64,000 nt of DNA. Origin: Pseudonocardia asaccharolytica DSM 44247 = NBRC 16224. GTDB taxonomy: Bacteria; Actinomycetota; Actinomycetes; Mycobacteriales; Pseudonocardiaceae. The position numbers were made by a program, and so were the translations under genes. Numbering within the stretch: position 1 is the stretch's first letter; the number at the start of each line of letters is the position of its first letter. Location of the stretch: NCBI RefSeq assembly GCF_000423625.1, contig NZ_AUII01000011.1, forward strand, positions 62,001-126,000, in the 5' to 3' direction. Below are positions 53,240 to 61,350 of this stretch, in pieces. Below the pieces are notes generated by a model. The model was given only the letters and a program-made list of their open reading frames with translations. It was not told the origin of the DNA and did not search any database.

Positions 53240-53809
53240 GTGGCACACCGCCTTGCTCGCCCGACGGGCCTGCTCTCACTCGCCGCCGTGGCCACCGTCC
53301 TCGGCGCGGTGACGATGGACGTGCTCGGCCGCGAGCATCCCTCGCACACCGCCGCGCTCGGACTGGTGGCCGCCGTCGTGGCCGCGCTGCGGGTCGGGCT
53401 CGCCGGCCGTGGTGAAGGCCTCGTCTCCGCGGTGAGCGGCGCCCTGGTCGCACAGCCCGCGCTGCACGCGACCTCGGCATTCGCCGGCCCAGCCGCCCCG
53501 GCCGGCCCCCACGACCACGGCGACCTGCTGCACGTACTCGCCAGCGACGGCCCGGTCACCGCGATGCAGGTCCTCGCGCCGGCGCTCCTCGTCCTCGCGG
53601 TCGTGTTCGGCGCGCGTCTCGGGGAACTGGTCCTCGGCGCCCTGCGGCGACCGCTGCGGCGGCTCACCAGCCCACCGCCCGAGGTGCCGCGCCGGATCGT
53701 CGCGGCCCTCGGCCCGGTTCCCCGTGGCTCGCTGCTGCCCTGGTGTGGATGGGCGATCCGCGCCGCGCGGCGCGGACCCCCGCGCGCGCCGGCGCCCACC
53801 CTCGCCTGA
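53240..53809 (+). CDS. Membrane protein of unknown function
   Basis: A 189-aa protein from GTG 53240 (GGGGAGG upstream). Four hydrophobic segments (LLSLAAVATVLGAVT, TAALGLVAAVVAALRVGLA, VSAVSGALVAQPALHAT, QVLAPALLVLAVVFGA) and a His/Asp-rich loop (GPHDHGDLLHVLASD), suggesting metal contact. C-terminus is Arg/Pro-rich. No known family. Divergent from the DUF6153-like gene. Confidence 0.62.
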   Translation: MAHRLARPTGLLSLAAVATVLGAVTMDVLGREHPSHTAALGLVAAVVAALRVGLAGRGEGLVSAVSGALVAQPALHATSAFAGPAAPAGPHDHGDLLHVLASDGPVTAMQVLAPALLVLAVVFGARLGELVLGALRRPLRRLTSPPPEVPRRIVAALGPVPRGSLLPWCGWAIRAARRGPPRAPAPTLA

Positions 53810-54007
53810 TCCCTGGCCTCTCGGGCTCCCACCCCGGTAGCCGAGGCGGGACGGGCTGCGGGCGTTTCCTCCCCACCCACCACACCCGCCGCAGCCGCGT
53901 CGTGCCACACGATCGGAACCCGGTCGGATCAGAACCCGCCCGATCGGAGCGGAGATCCATGCACCGCACCGCCGGCGAGCGGGCTGCGCCCCACCCGCGG
54001 AGCACCC

Positions 54008-54847
54008 ATGAACTCGAATCCCCCGGCCACCCGACTGGGCATGCACGCGAAGACCGCCGTGCACCGGGTGCTGGCCACGCTGGGAGCCAGACACCCCGAG
54101 AAGAAGATCATCGCCGACTCCCGGCGGTACTGGAACGACCCCGACCAGGCCATCTGGAAAGACGAGTCCCACTGGCGCGACGCGGACATCTTCGACGGAA
54201 ACGACCTGTGGACCGAGATCGGCCGCCGCCATCTGCGACTCCTCGCGCAGGGCGCCCGCATGCTCGGCTCGACCGCCGCCTCCGGCCGGGTGATCGAGTG
54301 GGGCTGCGGCGGCGGCGCGAACGCCGTGGCGTTCGCCCCGTACGCGCGGGAGTTCATCGGCGTCGACGTCTCCCCGCAGAGCCTGCAGGAATGCGGGCGC
54401 CAGGTCGCGCGCGCCTGCACCACCCCGTTCCGCCCGGTGCTGATCGACGTGGCCGCGCCGGAAGCCGCCCTCGAGGCGATCGGCGGTCCGTGCGACCTGT
54501 TCCTCAGCTTCTACGTCTTCGAGCTCCTCCCCACCCCGGCCTACGGCGAGCGGATCCTGCGCATCGCCCATCGGCTGCTCGCCCCCGGCGGTCTCGCGCT
54601 GATCCAGATCAAGTACCACACCGGGAGCTGGCGGACGAAGCCACGCGGGCGGTCCTACCGGTTCGGACCGGCCGGCATGACCAGCTACCCCCTCCCCGCG
54701 TTCTGGCAGCTCGCCCAGCGCTGCGGACTGCGACCGGAGTACGTGCACCTCGTGCCCCGGGACGAGCTGGACGAGCGCTACGCGTACTTCCTGCTCGCCA
54801 ACCCCGAGGAGCGCGATGCAGGCCCGGTGCCCGGCCCTTCGGTATGA
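54008..54847 (+). CDS. Class I SAM-dependent methyltransferase
   Basis: A 279-aa methyltransferase. SAM motif I reads VIEWGCGGGANAVAFAPYA (residues about 96-114), FIGVDVSPQSL follows, LSFYVFELLP is motif IV-like and LLAPGGLALIQIKYH motif V/VI. The N-terminal 80 residues (IADSRRYWNDPDQAIWKDESH) are characteristic of glycan-associated FkbM/TylF-like methyltransferases, but the target is unknown. It lies alone between the copper membrane-protein gene and copB. Confidence 0.82.
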   Translation: MNSNPPATRLGMHAKTAVHRVLATLGARHPEKKIIADSRRYWNDPDQAIWKDESHWRDADIFDGNDLWTEIGRRHLRLLAQGARMLGSTAASGRVIEWGCGGGANAVAFAPYAREFIGVDVSPQSLQECGRQVARACTTPFRPVLIDVAAPEAALEAIGGPCDLFLSFYVFELLPTPAYGERILRIAHRLLAPGGLALIQIKYHTGSWRTKPRGRSYRFGPAGMTSYPLPAFWQLAQRCGLRPEYVHLVPRDELDERYAYFLLANPEERDAGPVPGPSV

Positions 54848-54972
54848 CGTCGCACCACCCCACGGCATCGGCCCCGAAGCGTGTAGACGAACCGGCGGCG
54901 TAGGTGTCGCGGCCCCCGTGGCCCGGTAGGCCCGTAGCCGGTCGAAGACGACGTCTTCCGAGGAGCCTCAGC

Positions 54973-55008
54973 GGCTGGGCGGGCCGAGGCGCGTCGGCCC
55001 GCCCAGCC
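54973..55008 (-). terminator. Terminator after copB
   Basis: A perfect 15-bp stem (GGCTGGGCGGGCCGA at 54973-54987 pairing with 54994-55008) and 6-base loop, 12 bp beyond the copB stop. Confidence 0.75.
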
Positions 55009-55019
55009 GAGTGCGGCCG

Positions 55020-57080
55020 TCAGGCCGCCGCCCGTGGCGCCAGGTCGGTGCGACGCAGCAGCTGGGCGTTGAGCGCCACCACCACGGTGGACAGGCTCAT
55101 CAGCGCCGCGCCGACCGCCATCGGCAACACCAGCCCGGCCCAGGCCAGTGCCCCGCCCGCCAGCGGGATGGCGAGGATGTTGTAGCCGGCGGCCCACCAC
55201 AGGTTCTGCAGCATCTTGCGGTAGCTCGCCCGAGACAGCCGCGCGACCGAGACGAGCCCGCGGGGGTCGCTGGAGGCCAGGACGATCCCGGCGGACTCGA
55301 CGGCCACGTCGGTGTCGGCCCCGATCGCGATGCCCACGTCGGCCCGGGCCAGCGCGGGGGCGTCGTTCACGCCGTCGCCCACCATGGCCACGGTGTACCC
55401 GCGACGCTGCAGCTCGGCGACCGCGGAGGCCTTGTCGGCCGGCAGGACCTCGGCGAACACCTCGTCGATGCCCAGGTCGGCGGCGACCGCCTCGGCCACC
55501 TGCCGCGCATCCCCGGTGATCATGGCGACCCTCACCTCCCGGTCATGCAGGGCGTCGACCGCCTCGCGGGACTCCGGCCGTACCTCGTCCTCCAGCGCCA
55601 GCGCCCCGACGATCTTCCCGGCTCGCACCACGTACAGCACCGAGGCGCCCCGGTCCTGCCACCGGCCAACCCGCCCGGTCAGCGCCTCCGGCACGTCCAG
55701 GTCGAGGTCGCGCAGCAACCCCGGGCCGCCGACGGCGACGCGCCGGCCCTCGACCAGGGCCTCGACCCCGCGTCCGGTCATCGAGCGGAAGCCGGACGCG
55801 GCGGGCAGCTCGCCGCGCTCGCGGGCCGCGGCGACGATCGCCCGCGCCACCGGGTGCTCGCTGTCGGCCTCGGCGGCTCCCGCGATCCGCAGCAGCCGGT
55901 CCGCATCGTCGCCGACAGCGGCGACGCCGGTGACGCGGTGCTCGCCGCGGGTGAGCGTCCCGGTTTTGTCGAACAGCACAGCGTCGACGCCCCGCATGCG
56001 CTCCAGCGCCAGCCGGTCCTTGACCAGGATGCCGCTCCGCGCCGACAGCGAGGTCGAGATCGCGGTCACCAGCGGGATCGCGAGCCCCAGCGCGTGCGGG
56101 CAGGCGATGATCAAGACGGTCACGGACAGCACGACGGCGTCGGCCGGCTGACCGAGCAGGCTCCACGTCACGGCGGTCACCGTGGCCGCCGCGACCGCGA
56201 CGTAGAACAGCAGCGCCGCCGCCCGGTCGGCCAACGCCTGCGCCCGCGATCGGGAGCCCTGCGCCTCGGCCACCAGCCGCTGGATGCCGGCGAGCGTGGT
56301 GTCCTCGCCCAGCGCATCCACCCGGACCCGCACCGCGGAGTCGGTGGCCACCGTGCCCGCGACCACCCGGTCCCCCGCGCCACGCGGTACCAGACGCGAC
56401 TCACCCGTGATCATCGACTCGTCCAGCTCGGCCGCGCCGGCGACCACCGTGCCGTCCGCCGGTACCCGCCCGCCGCTGCGGACCAGCACCACGTCACCGA
56501 CGGTCAGGTCGGCGACCTTGACGGTCCGCGTCCCCTCGCCGACCACCAGGTCGGCCTCGTCGGGCAGCAGCGCGGCGAGCGCGGCGAGCGCGCCGGACGC
56601 CTGGCCGACGGCGCGCATCTCCAGCCAGTGGCCCAGCAGCATGATCGCGATCAGCAGCGCCAGCTCCCACCACACCTCGACGTCGAACCAGCCGATCGAG
56701 GTGGCCAGGCTGGCGGCGAAGGCGACCGTGATCGCCATGCCGATCAGGAGCATCATCCCCGGTCGCCGGCTGCGCAGCTCGGTGACCGCGCCGGCGAGGA
56801 ACGGCCAGCCACCGTAGAAGAAGATCACCGTGCCCAGGACCGGCGAGATCAGCCACGAACCCGGGAACACCGCCGTGTACCCGAGCAGCTCCTGGAACAT
56901 CCCGCTGAAGACGACCACCGGGACCGCGAGCACCAGCGTCAGCCAGAACCGGTCCCGAAACACCGCCGCATGATCGCCGTGGCCCGCATGGGCGGTGTGG
57001 CCCGCGTGGGTGCCGTGGCCGTTGGCCAGAGGCGTATGTCGCCCGGCGCCCGTCGGACGGTCATGTGTGCTGGTCGGCAT
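55020..57080 (-). CDS. copB: Copper-transporting P1B-type ATPase (CopB-like)
   Basis: A 686-aa ATPase. The N-terminus is His-rich (HTHAGHTAHAGHGDHA) in place of a Cys metal domain. Key motifs: TGES in the actuator, Cys327-Pro-His (IACPHALGLA) in helix 6, the phosphorylation site Asp371 (DKTGTLTRG), the SEHPVARAI block and GDGVNDAPAL. The CPH motif and His-rich N-terminus mark the CopB/P1B-3 subtype, associated with Cu(II) or Cu(I)/Ag(I) export. Start at ATG 57080 with GGAGGG; the gene is controlled from a CsoR-type operator 15 bp upstream. Confidence 0.93.
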   Translation of the reverse strand: MPTSTHDRPTGAGRHTPLANGHGTHAGHTAHAGHGDHAAVFRDRFWLTLVLAVPVVVFSGMFQELLGYTAVFPGSWLISPVLGTVIFFYGGWPFLAGAVTELRSRRPGMMLLIGMAITVAFAASLATSIGWFDVEVWWELALLIAIMLLGHWLEMRAVGQASGALAALAALLPDEADLVVGEGTRTVKVADLTVGDVVLVRSGGRVPADGTVVAGAAELDESMITGESRLVPRGAGDRVVAGTVATDSAVRVRVDALGEDTTLAGIQRLVAEAQGSRSRAQALADRAAALLFYVAVAAATVTAVTWSLLGQPADAVVLSVTVLIIACPHALGLAIPLVTAISTSLSARSGILVKDRLALERMRGVDAVLFDKTGTLTRGEHRVTGVAAVGDDADRLLRIAGAAEADSEHPVARAIVAAARERGELPAASGFRSMTGRGVEALVEGRRVAVGGPGLLRDLDLDVPEALTGRVGRWQDRGASVLYVVRAGKIVGALALEDEVRPESREAVDALHDREVRVAMITGDARQVAEAVAADLGIDEVFAEVLPADKASAVAELQRRGYTVAMVGDGVNDAPALARADVGIAIGADTDVAVESAGIVLASSDPRGLVSVARLSRASYRKMLQNLWWAAGYNILAIPLAGGALAWAGLVLPMAVGAALMSLSTVVVALNAQLLRRTDLAPRAAA

Positions 57081-57094
57081 GACACCCTCCTCTC

Positions 57095-57113
57095 TATACC
57101 CCGGTAGGGTATA
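57095..57113. promoter_or_regulatory. CsoR-type copper operator upstream of copB
   Basis: TATACCCCGGTAGGGTATA at 57095-57113 is a perfect 7-bp inverted repeat around 5 bases, with the TACCC...GGGTA core known for CsoR-family copper-responsive repressor sites. It lies 15 bp before the copB start, overlapping any promoter. No csoR gene occurs in the window. Confidence 0.7.
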
Positions 57114-57158
57114 TCCGCCCCAACACCCGGGCGGGAGGTAACCAGCCAGGCCGCCGCT

Positions 57159-57230
57159 ATGACGTTGAACACGTCATGGTGGGTGGACACCGAATGGTTC
57201 GAACGGCAGGGCCTCCTGCGATACCGCTGA
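57159..57230 (+). other. Possible 23-codon reading frame overlapping a palindrome
   Basis: ATG at 57159 opens a 23-codon Trp-rich frame (begins MTLNTSWWVDTEWF). The first bases form ATGACGT-TGAAC-ACGTCAT, a perfect 7-bp inverted repeat at 57159-57177. A GGGAGG exists but is about 23 bases away. Could be a leader peptide, an operator, or the trace of a decayed gene. Confidence 0.25.
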
Positions 57231-57292
57231 GGTACGCGCCAGCACCGAGGCGCGCACGTCCGGCGTGAGCGCGGTCATCGACGACGGAACGC

Positions 57293-58422
57293 TCATGGCC
57301 AGGCTGTCGCCTGGCTGACGGCGTCGCGGGTCCGCTCAGCGCCGCGCACCGGCGGGCCGGGCACGGGCGGGGCCGCGCTACGCACCCGCGGGCCCGCCGT
57401 CGGGGTCCTGGCCGGTCCCGGACGTCCCGGCGGATGCCCGAGCAGGTGCGGAACCGCGGTCTTGACGACCGCGGCGACCGGCACCGACACGATCGCGCCG
57501 ATGATCCCGCCCAGCACGGTGCCCACGGTGAGCGCCAGCCCGATGGCCAGCGGGTGCAGCCGCACGTAGCGGCCGACGATCAGCGGTTGGAGCAGTGGCC
57601 CTCGAGTCGGTTCTCCAGGACCAGGACGCCGAGCAGGCTCAGCGCGGCCATCCAGCCCTGCGTGCCGAACGTGACCAGGACGGCCAGCCACCGGCGATCA
57701 GCGCGCCGATGATCGGGATGAAGCTGCCCAGGAACACCAGCACGGCCAGCGGGACGACCAGCGGCACCCCCAGGAGGAACAGCACGAGCCCGATCACGAT
57801 GCCGTGGATCGTGGCGATGACCGCCGTGCCGTGCACGTACTGGGTGAGGGTGGTCCAGGCGGCGCGGCCGGCCCGGTCCGTCCTCGCGTGCATCGACGGC
57901 CGCAGCGGGCTGAGCAGCCAGGGCCCAGATCCGTTCTCCGTCGTAGAGCAGGAAGAACGTGATGAACAAGGTCAGTACCAGCACCGTGGCGAACTCGGCG
58001 AGGTAGCCGGCGCCGGTGGTCACGTAGGAGATGATCTGGCCGCGGTTGGCCTGCACCCACTCCATGATCTGCGACTGGAGCTGCGCGATCCGGGTCTGGC
58101 CGATGCCGATCCGGCTCAGCTGGTCGCCCACATTGCGCATGGTGGTGAGGGCCTCGTCGATCAGCATCGGCAGCTGCTGGGTGAACCGCAGGCCGATCAC
58201 GAACGCGATGCCGCCCAGCACCAGAATCGCTGCCAGCAGGGTCAGCGCCGCGGACAACGTTCCGCGCATTCGGTGCTGCAGCAGCGCGGCGACCGGCCGC
58301 AGCAGCGCGGCGATCAGCAGCGCCGCGACGATCGGCACGACGACCAGCCACAGGACGGCCAGGATCTGCACCGCGAGGTAGACCGCGCCGGACCACAGGG
58401 TGGGCAGGCGGGTCGTGGCCAT
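57293..58422 (-). pseudogene. AI-2E family transporter, broken by three frameshifts
   Basis: The reverse strand encodes all parts of an AI-2E family permease but in three frames. Start would be ATG 58422 (GGAGG upstream; MATTRLPTLW). Frame A runs through RFTQQLPMLIDEAL and LLYDGERIWAL; near 57895-57915 it shifts to a frame with TTLTQYVHGTAVIATIHG and VFLGSFIPIIGALIAGG; near 57690 back to frame A (LAVLVTFGTQGWMAAL); near 57600 into a third frame (LLQPLIVGRYVRLHPLAI to the stop). Either the gene has decayed or the assembly has indels. A small hairpin (57298-57315) sits at its end. Confidence 0.82.
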
Positions 58423-58495
58423 CTCGTCGCCTCCAGGAAATCGGGTTCCGGCGAGCTTTTCCCGGTGCCGGGGACGGCGAACCACAGGGGGCGCC

Positions 58496-58627
58496 TCACG
58501 ACCATCGCAGCAGCGTGGGGTGCCGGCTGGCCACGCCGACGCCGTCGGTGCCGTGGGAGAACAGGGCGAGCCGGATCTCCTCGTAGCCGCCCGCGGTGTC
58601 GCGATGGCGCTCCACCGAGTCGGGCAT
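58496..58627 (-). CDS. Possible 43-aa protein in the 58423-58737 gap
   Basis: ATG 58627 to TGA 58496 encodes 43 residues with plausible protein composition (EIRLALFSHGTDGVGVASRH). No ribosome site and no family recognised. It may be a remnant of a larger gene; the frame continues upstream of the ATG without a stop for at least 20 codons. The rest of the 315-bp gap shows no gene. Confidence 0.3.
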   Translation of the reverse strand: MPDSVERHRDTAGGYEEIRLALFSHGTDGVGVASRHPTLLRWS

Positions 58628-58737
58628 GGGCGGCCCGGGTGCGTGGTGCGTGAGCTGTCGTCGGCATCGACCCCGGACTACCCGCCGGTCGAGGACGCCG
58701 AACGCCTGGAAACGCCGCGATCGGGAACACCGGGCTC

Positions 58738-58948
58738 ATGGCACGCGAACTGTGGAAGGAAATGGCGGCCGGGGCCGCCGGGACGACCGCGCTCAACGCC
58801 GTGACCTACCTCGACGTGGCTGGCCGGCCTCGTGCCGCGTCTGGCCTACGGGCTGGCCACCGCCGCCGTGTTCGACGGACTGTCGGGTTCCGGGGCCGCG
58901 GTGCCGGGTATGTCGGATGTTCGGCGTGACACGAGGAGGACCGCATGA
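58738..58948 (+). pseudogene. Small gene with internal deletion/frameshift
   Basis: From ATG 58738 the first 25 codons (MARELWKEMAAGAAGTTALN) look like the conserved start of an actinobacterial small membrane protein. After about 58812 the coding frame shifts by +1 to WLAGLVPRLAYGLATAAVFDG and ends at TGA 58948, overlapping the next start codon in ATGA. The continuation in the original frame is non-protein-like. The N- and C-terminal ends are preserved while the middle seems lost; this assumes the longer relatives I recall. Confidence 0.65.
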
Positions 58949-59232
58949 AGGACGAGCGACCCGGGCGCCGGACCCGCGAGGACTACCGGCGGGGGCTGCC
59001 CGACCACCACGACCCGACCGCCGGCTACGGCGGCGCACCTCCGGCCCGCAGCGCGCTGACCCTGCGCGCGCTGCTGGCGGCGTTCGGCCTGGTGGTGTGC
59101 GCCGTGGGGGCCGGTCTGGCCTTCGCGGCCGAGCTGACCGGCTTCGGGGTGGCGCTCGTGGTGCTGGCCGTGATCGCGCTGGTGGACCTCGGCTGGGTGC
59201 TGTACCGCAAGTACCGCGGCGAGCCCGGCTGA
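58945..59232 (+). CDS. Small two-helix membrane protein (DUF6343-like)
   Basis: A 95-aa protein: charged Arg-rich N-terminal 35 residues, then two helices (LLAAFGLVVCAVGAGLAFAA and GVALVVLAVIALVDLGWVLY) and a short basic tail. ATG 58945 has GAGGAGG. Resembles DUF6343 proteins; function unknown. Formerly coupled to the broken upstream gene. Confidence 0.65.
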   Translation: MKDERPGRRTREDYRRGLPDHHDPTAGYGGAPPARSALTLRALLAAFGLVVCAVGAGLAFAAELTGFGVALVVLAVIALVDLGWVLYRKYRGEPG

Positions 59233-59249
59233 GCCGGTCCAGCGGCGGT

Positions 59250-60209
59250 TCAGCGGGTCGGCGTCGGATCGTCGTGCTGGTGGGTGCGCAGCGCCGCGGC
59301 GCGGGTGAGCCCGGTCAGCGCGTGTACCACCCGCGACGGCTCCCCGAGCGCGTGCCCGGGCTGCGGCGTCGTGGCCTCGCCGGTGGGCAGCAGCCGGTCG
59401 ATCGCGCCGAGCAGCCGCAGCATCGTCGACGGGGCGAGCCCGTGGAGGCGGGCGGCGAGCGCGGCGGGCACCGTCAGCACGATCTCCGGCCGGCCGCGAA
59501 GTGTGGCTCTGACGAGCTTGCGGGCCGCGCGCTCGGCGTTCATCGACAGCAGCGGCAGGCTGTCCCCGACGGTGAACCACGCGCGCTCGCGCTCCCGGTC
59601 GCCGGTGAACAGGGCGTTGCGCGGGGAGCCGGTGCGCATCAGGCCCGGTACCGCGACGGTGACGGAGATGCCCTCGCGGCCTGCCTCGACCCGCAGACCC
59701 TCGGCGAAGCCCACCGCGGCGTGCTTCGCGGCGACGTAGGGCAGCAGGTGCGGGGCGGGGAGCTTCCCGCCGACCGAGGTGATCGCGAGGATCCGTCCGC
59801 CCGCGCCGCGCAGATGCTCCCACGCGGCGAGGACGGGATGTACCTGGCCCCAGAACATGACGTCCATCGCCTCGGCGTAGGCGGGGGCGGTCATCGTCCG
59901 CGCGGGTCCGGTCTGGATCACTCCGGCGTTGGTGACCAGGACGTCGAGCCTGCCGAACCGTTGTACGGCGGCATCGACCACGCGGTGGGCCTCGGCGGCC
60001 ACCCCGATATCGGCCGGCACCGCCGCGACGCGGATGCCCTCGCGCTCGAGGTCGGCGCGGGCGATATCGAGGCCGGTGGCCGACCGCGCGCACAGCACGA
60101 GGTCGTGTCCGCGGGCGGCGAACTCGCGGGCCAGCAGGAAGCCGAGGCCACGGCTCGCACCGGTGATGAGCGCGACGGGCCGGGTGGGGGGTGGGGTTGC
60201 GGTGGCCAT
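59250..60209 (-). CDS. Short-chain dehydrogenase/reductase
   Basis: A 319-aa SDR with a long C-terminal extension. TGASRGLGFLLAREFAARG, TNAGVIQTGP, and YVAAKHAAVGFAEGLRVE with catalytic Tyr/Lys. The C-terminal 60 residues (ARLHGLAPSTMLRLLGAIDRL) resemble DltE-like SDRs. Start ATG 60209; ribosome site weak. Substrate unknown. Confidence 0.83.
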   Translation of the reverse strand: MATATPPPTRPVALITGASRGLGFLLAREFAARGHDLVLCARSATGLDIARADLEREGIRVAAVPADIGVAAEAHRVVDAAVQRFGRLDVLVTNAGVIQTGPARTMTAPAYAEAMDVMFWGQVHPVLAAWEHLRGAGGRILAITSVGGKLPAPHLLPYVAAKHAAVGFAEGLRVEAGREGISVTVAVPGLMRTGSPRNALFTGDRERERAWFTVGDSLPLLSMNAERAARKLVRATLRGRPEIVLTVPAALAARLHGLAPSTMLRLLGAIDRLLPTGEATTPQPGHALGEPSRVVHALTGLTRAAALRTHQHDDPTPTR

Positions 60210-60329
60210 GGCCGGGAGTACCCGGCTGGTGCGGGGAAAGTCGCGACCGGCGTGATGCGCCACCGCGAGGTTTAAGAAGGCGCAGGACGGCGAAACAGAA
60301 GCCGTGAGACGACACTGTGATGCACCCGA

Positions 60330-61322
60330 ATGAACATCGTGCTCTGGCATGTGCACGGGTCCTGGACGACGGCCTTCGTCCAGGGCAGGCACCGCTATCT
60401 GCTGCCCCGGCTGCCCGGCGGCGGTCCCTGGGGCGGCGGGCGGCCCGCGGCCTGGGACTGGCCGGCCGGCGCCGTCGAGAGGGCGCCCGAGGAGCTGGCC
60501 GACGCACCCGTCGACGTCGTGATCGTGCAGCGTCCCGAGGAGTTCGAGCTGGCCACGCGGTGGCTGCGCCGCATGCCCGGCCGCGACGTCGCCTGCGTGT
60601 ACGTCGAACACAACACCCCGCGGGGACCCGCGGTGACCAGCCGCCACCCCGTCGCCGACCACCATGGCCTGACGCTGGTGCACGTCACGCACTTCAATGC
60701 GCTGATGTGGGATGCGGGCGCCACCCCCACGACCGTCATCGAGCACGGCATCGTCGACCCCGGGCACCGCTACACCGGAACGACCCCGGCGGCGGCCGTC
60801 GTGGTGAACGAGCCGCTGCGCCGGGGCCGGATCACCGGGACCGACCTGCTGCCGCAGCTGGCCGAGTCGGTGCCGCTCGACGTGTTCGGGATGGGCACCG
60901 ACCGGCTGGCCGGCAGCGAGCACATCCGCGGCGCGCGCATCCGCGGATGTGGCGACCTGCCGCAACACCGGATGCACACCGAACTCGCCCGGCGCAGGCT
61001 CTACCTGCACCCGATGCGCTGGACCTCGCTCGGGCTCGCCCTCATCGAGGCCATGCAGCTGGGGATGCCGGTCGTCGCGCTCGCCACCACCGAGGCGCCC
61101 GCTGCCGTGCCGCCCGAAGCCGGGCTGTGCACCAACGATCTCGACCGGCTCACCGCCGGGGCCCGCGAGCTCGTCGCCGACCCCGAGCTGGCTCGAAGCC
61201 GGGGACTCGCGGCACGGGCCCACGCCCTGCGGCGCTACGGACTGGACCGGTTCCTGCGCGACTGGGACCAGGTGCTGGAGAGCACCGCCGACGACCACAC
61301 GGCCCGGCGGCCCGTCGCGTGA
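60330..61322 (+). CDS. Glycosyltransferase, family 4-like
   Basis: A 330-aa GT-B protein. N-terminus MNIVLWHVHGSWTTAFVQG, middle VYVEHNTPRGPAVTSRHP, and a C-terminal donor-binding block YLHPMRWTSLGLALIEAMQLGMPVVA with the conserved Glu. The ATG at 60330 is not preceded by a strong ribosome site. First of a set of sugar genes with the next glycosyltransferase. Confidence 0.83.
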   Translation: MNIVLWHVHGSWTTAFVQGRHRYLLPRLPGGGPWGGGRPAAWDWPAGAVERAPEELADAPVDVVIVQRPEEFELATRWLRRMPGRDVACVYVEHNTPRGPAVTSRHPVADHHGLTLVHVTHFNALMWDAGATPTTVIEHGIVDPGHRYTGTTPAAAVVVNEPLRRGRITGTDLLPQLAESVPLDVFGMGTDRLAGSEHIRGARIRGCGDLPQHRMHTELARRRLYLHPMRWTSLGLALIEAMQLGMPVVALATTEAPAAVPPEAGLCTNDLDRLTAGARELVADPELARSRGLAARAHALRRYGLDRFLRDWDQVLESTADDHTARRPVA

Positions 61323-61350
61323 GCGGCCACCGGAGGAAGGAGACGACGAC

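Noticed and set aside
53911..53938. Two 12-bp near-identical copies of GATCxGAACCCG, 16 bp apart, before the methyltransferase gene
   Set aside because: Short and in a GC-rich stretch; could be chance, no support for a regulator site.
56939..57190. Small reverse-strand frame crossing the copB start and its operator
   Set aside because: It overlaps copB and the CsoR site; no family features.
60211..60226. GCCGGG-AGTA-CCCGGC hairpin upstream of an SDR start
   Set aside because: Short stem of common GC words near a start codon; no sign that it is a terminator.
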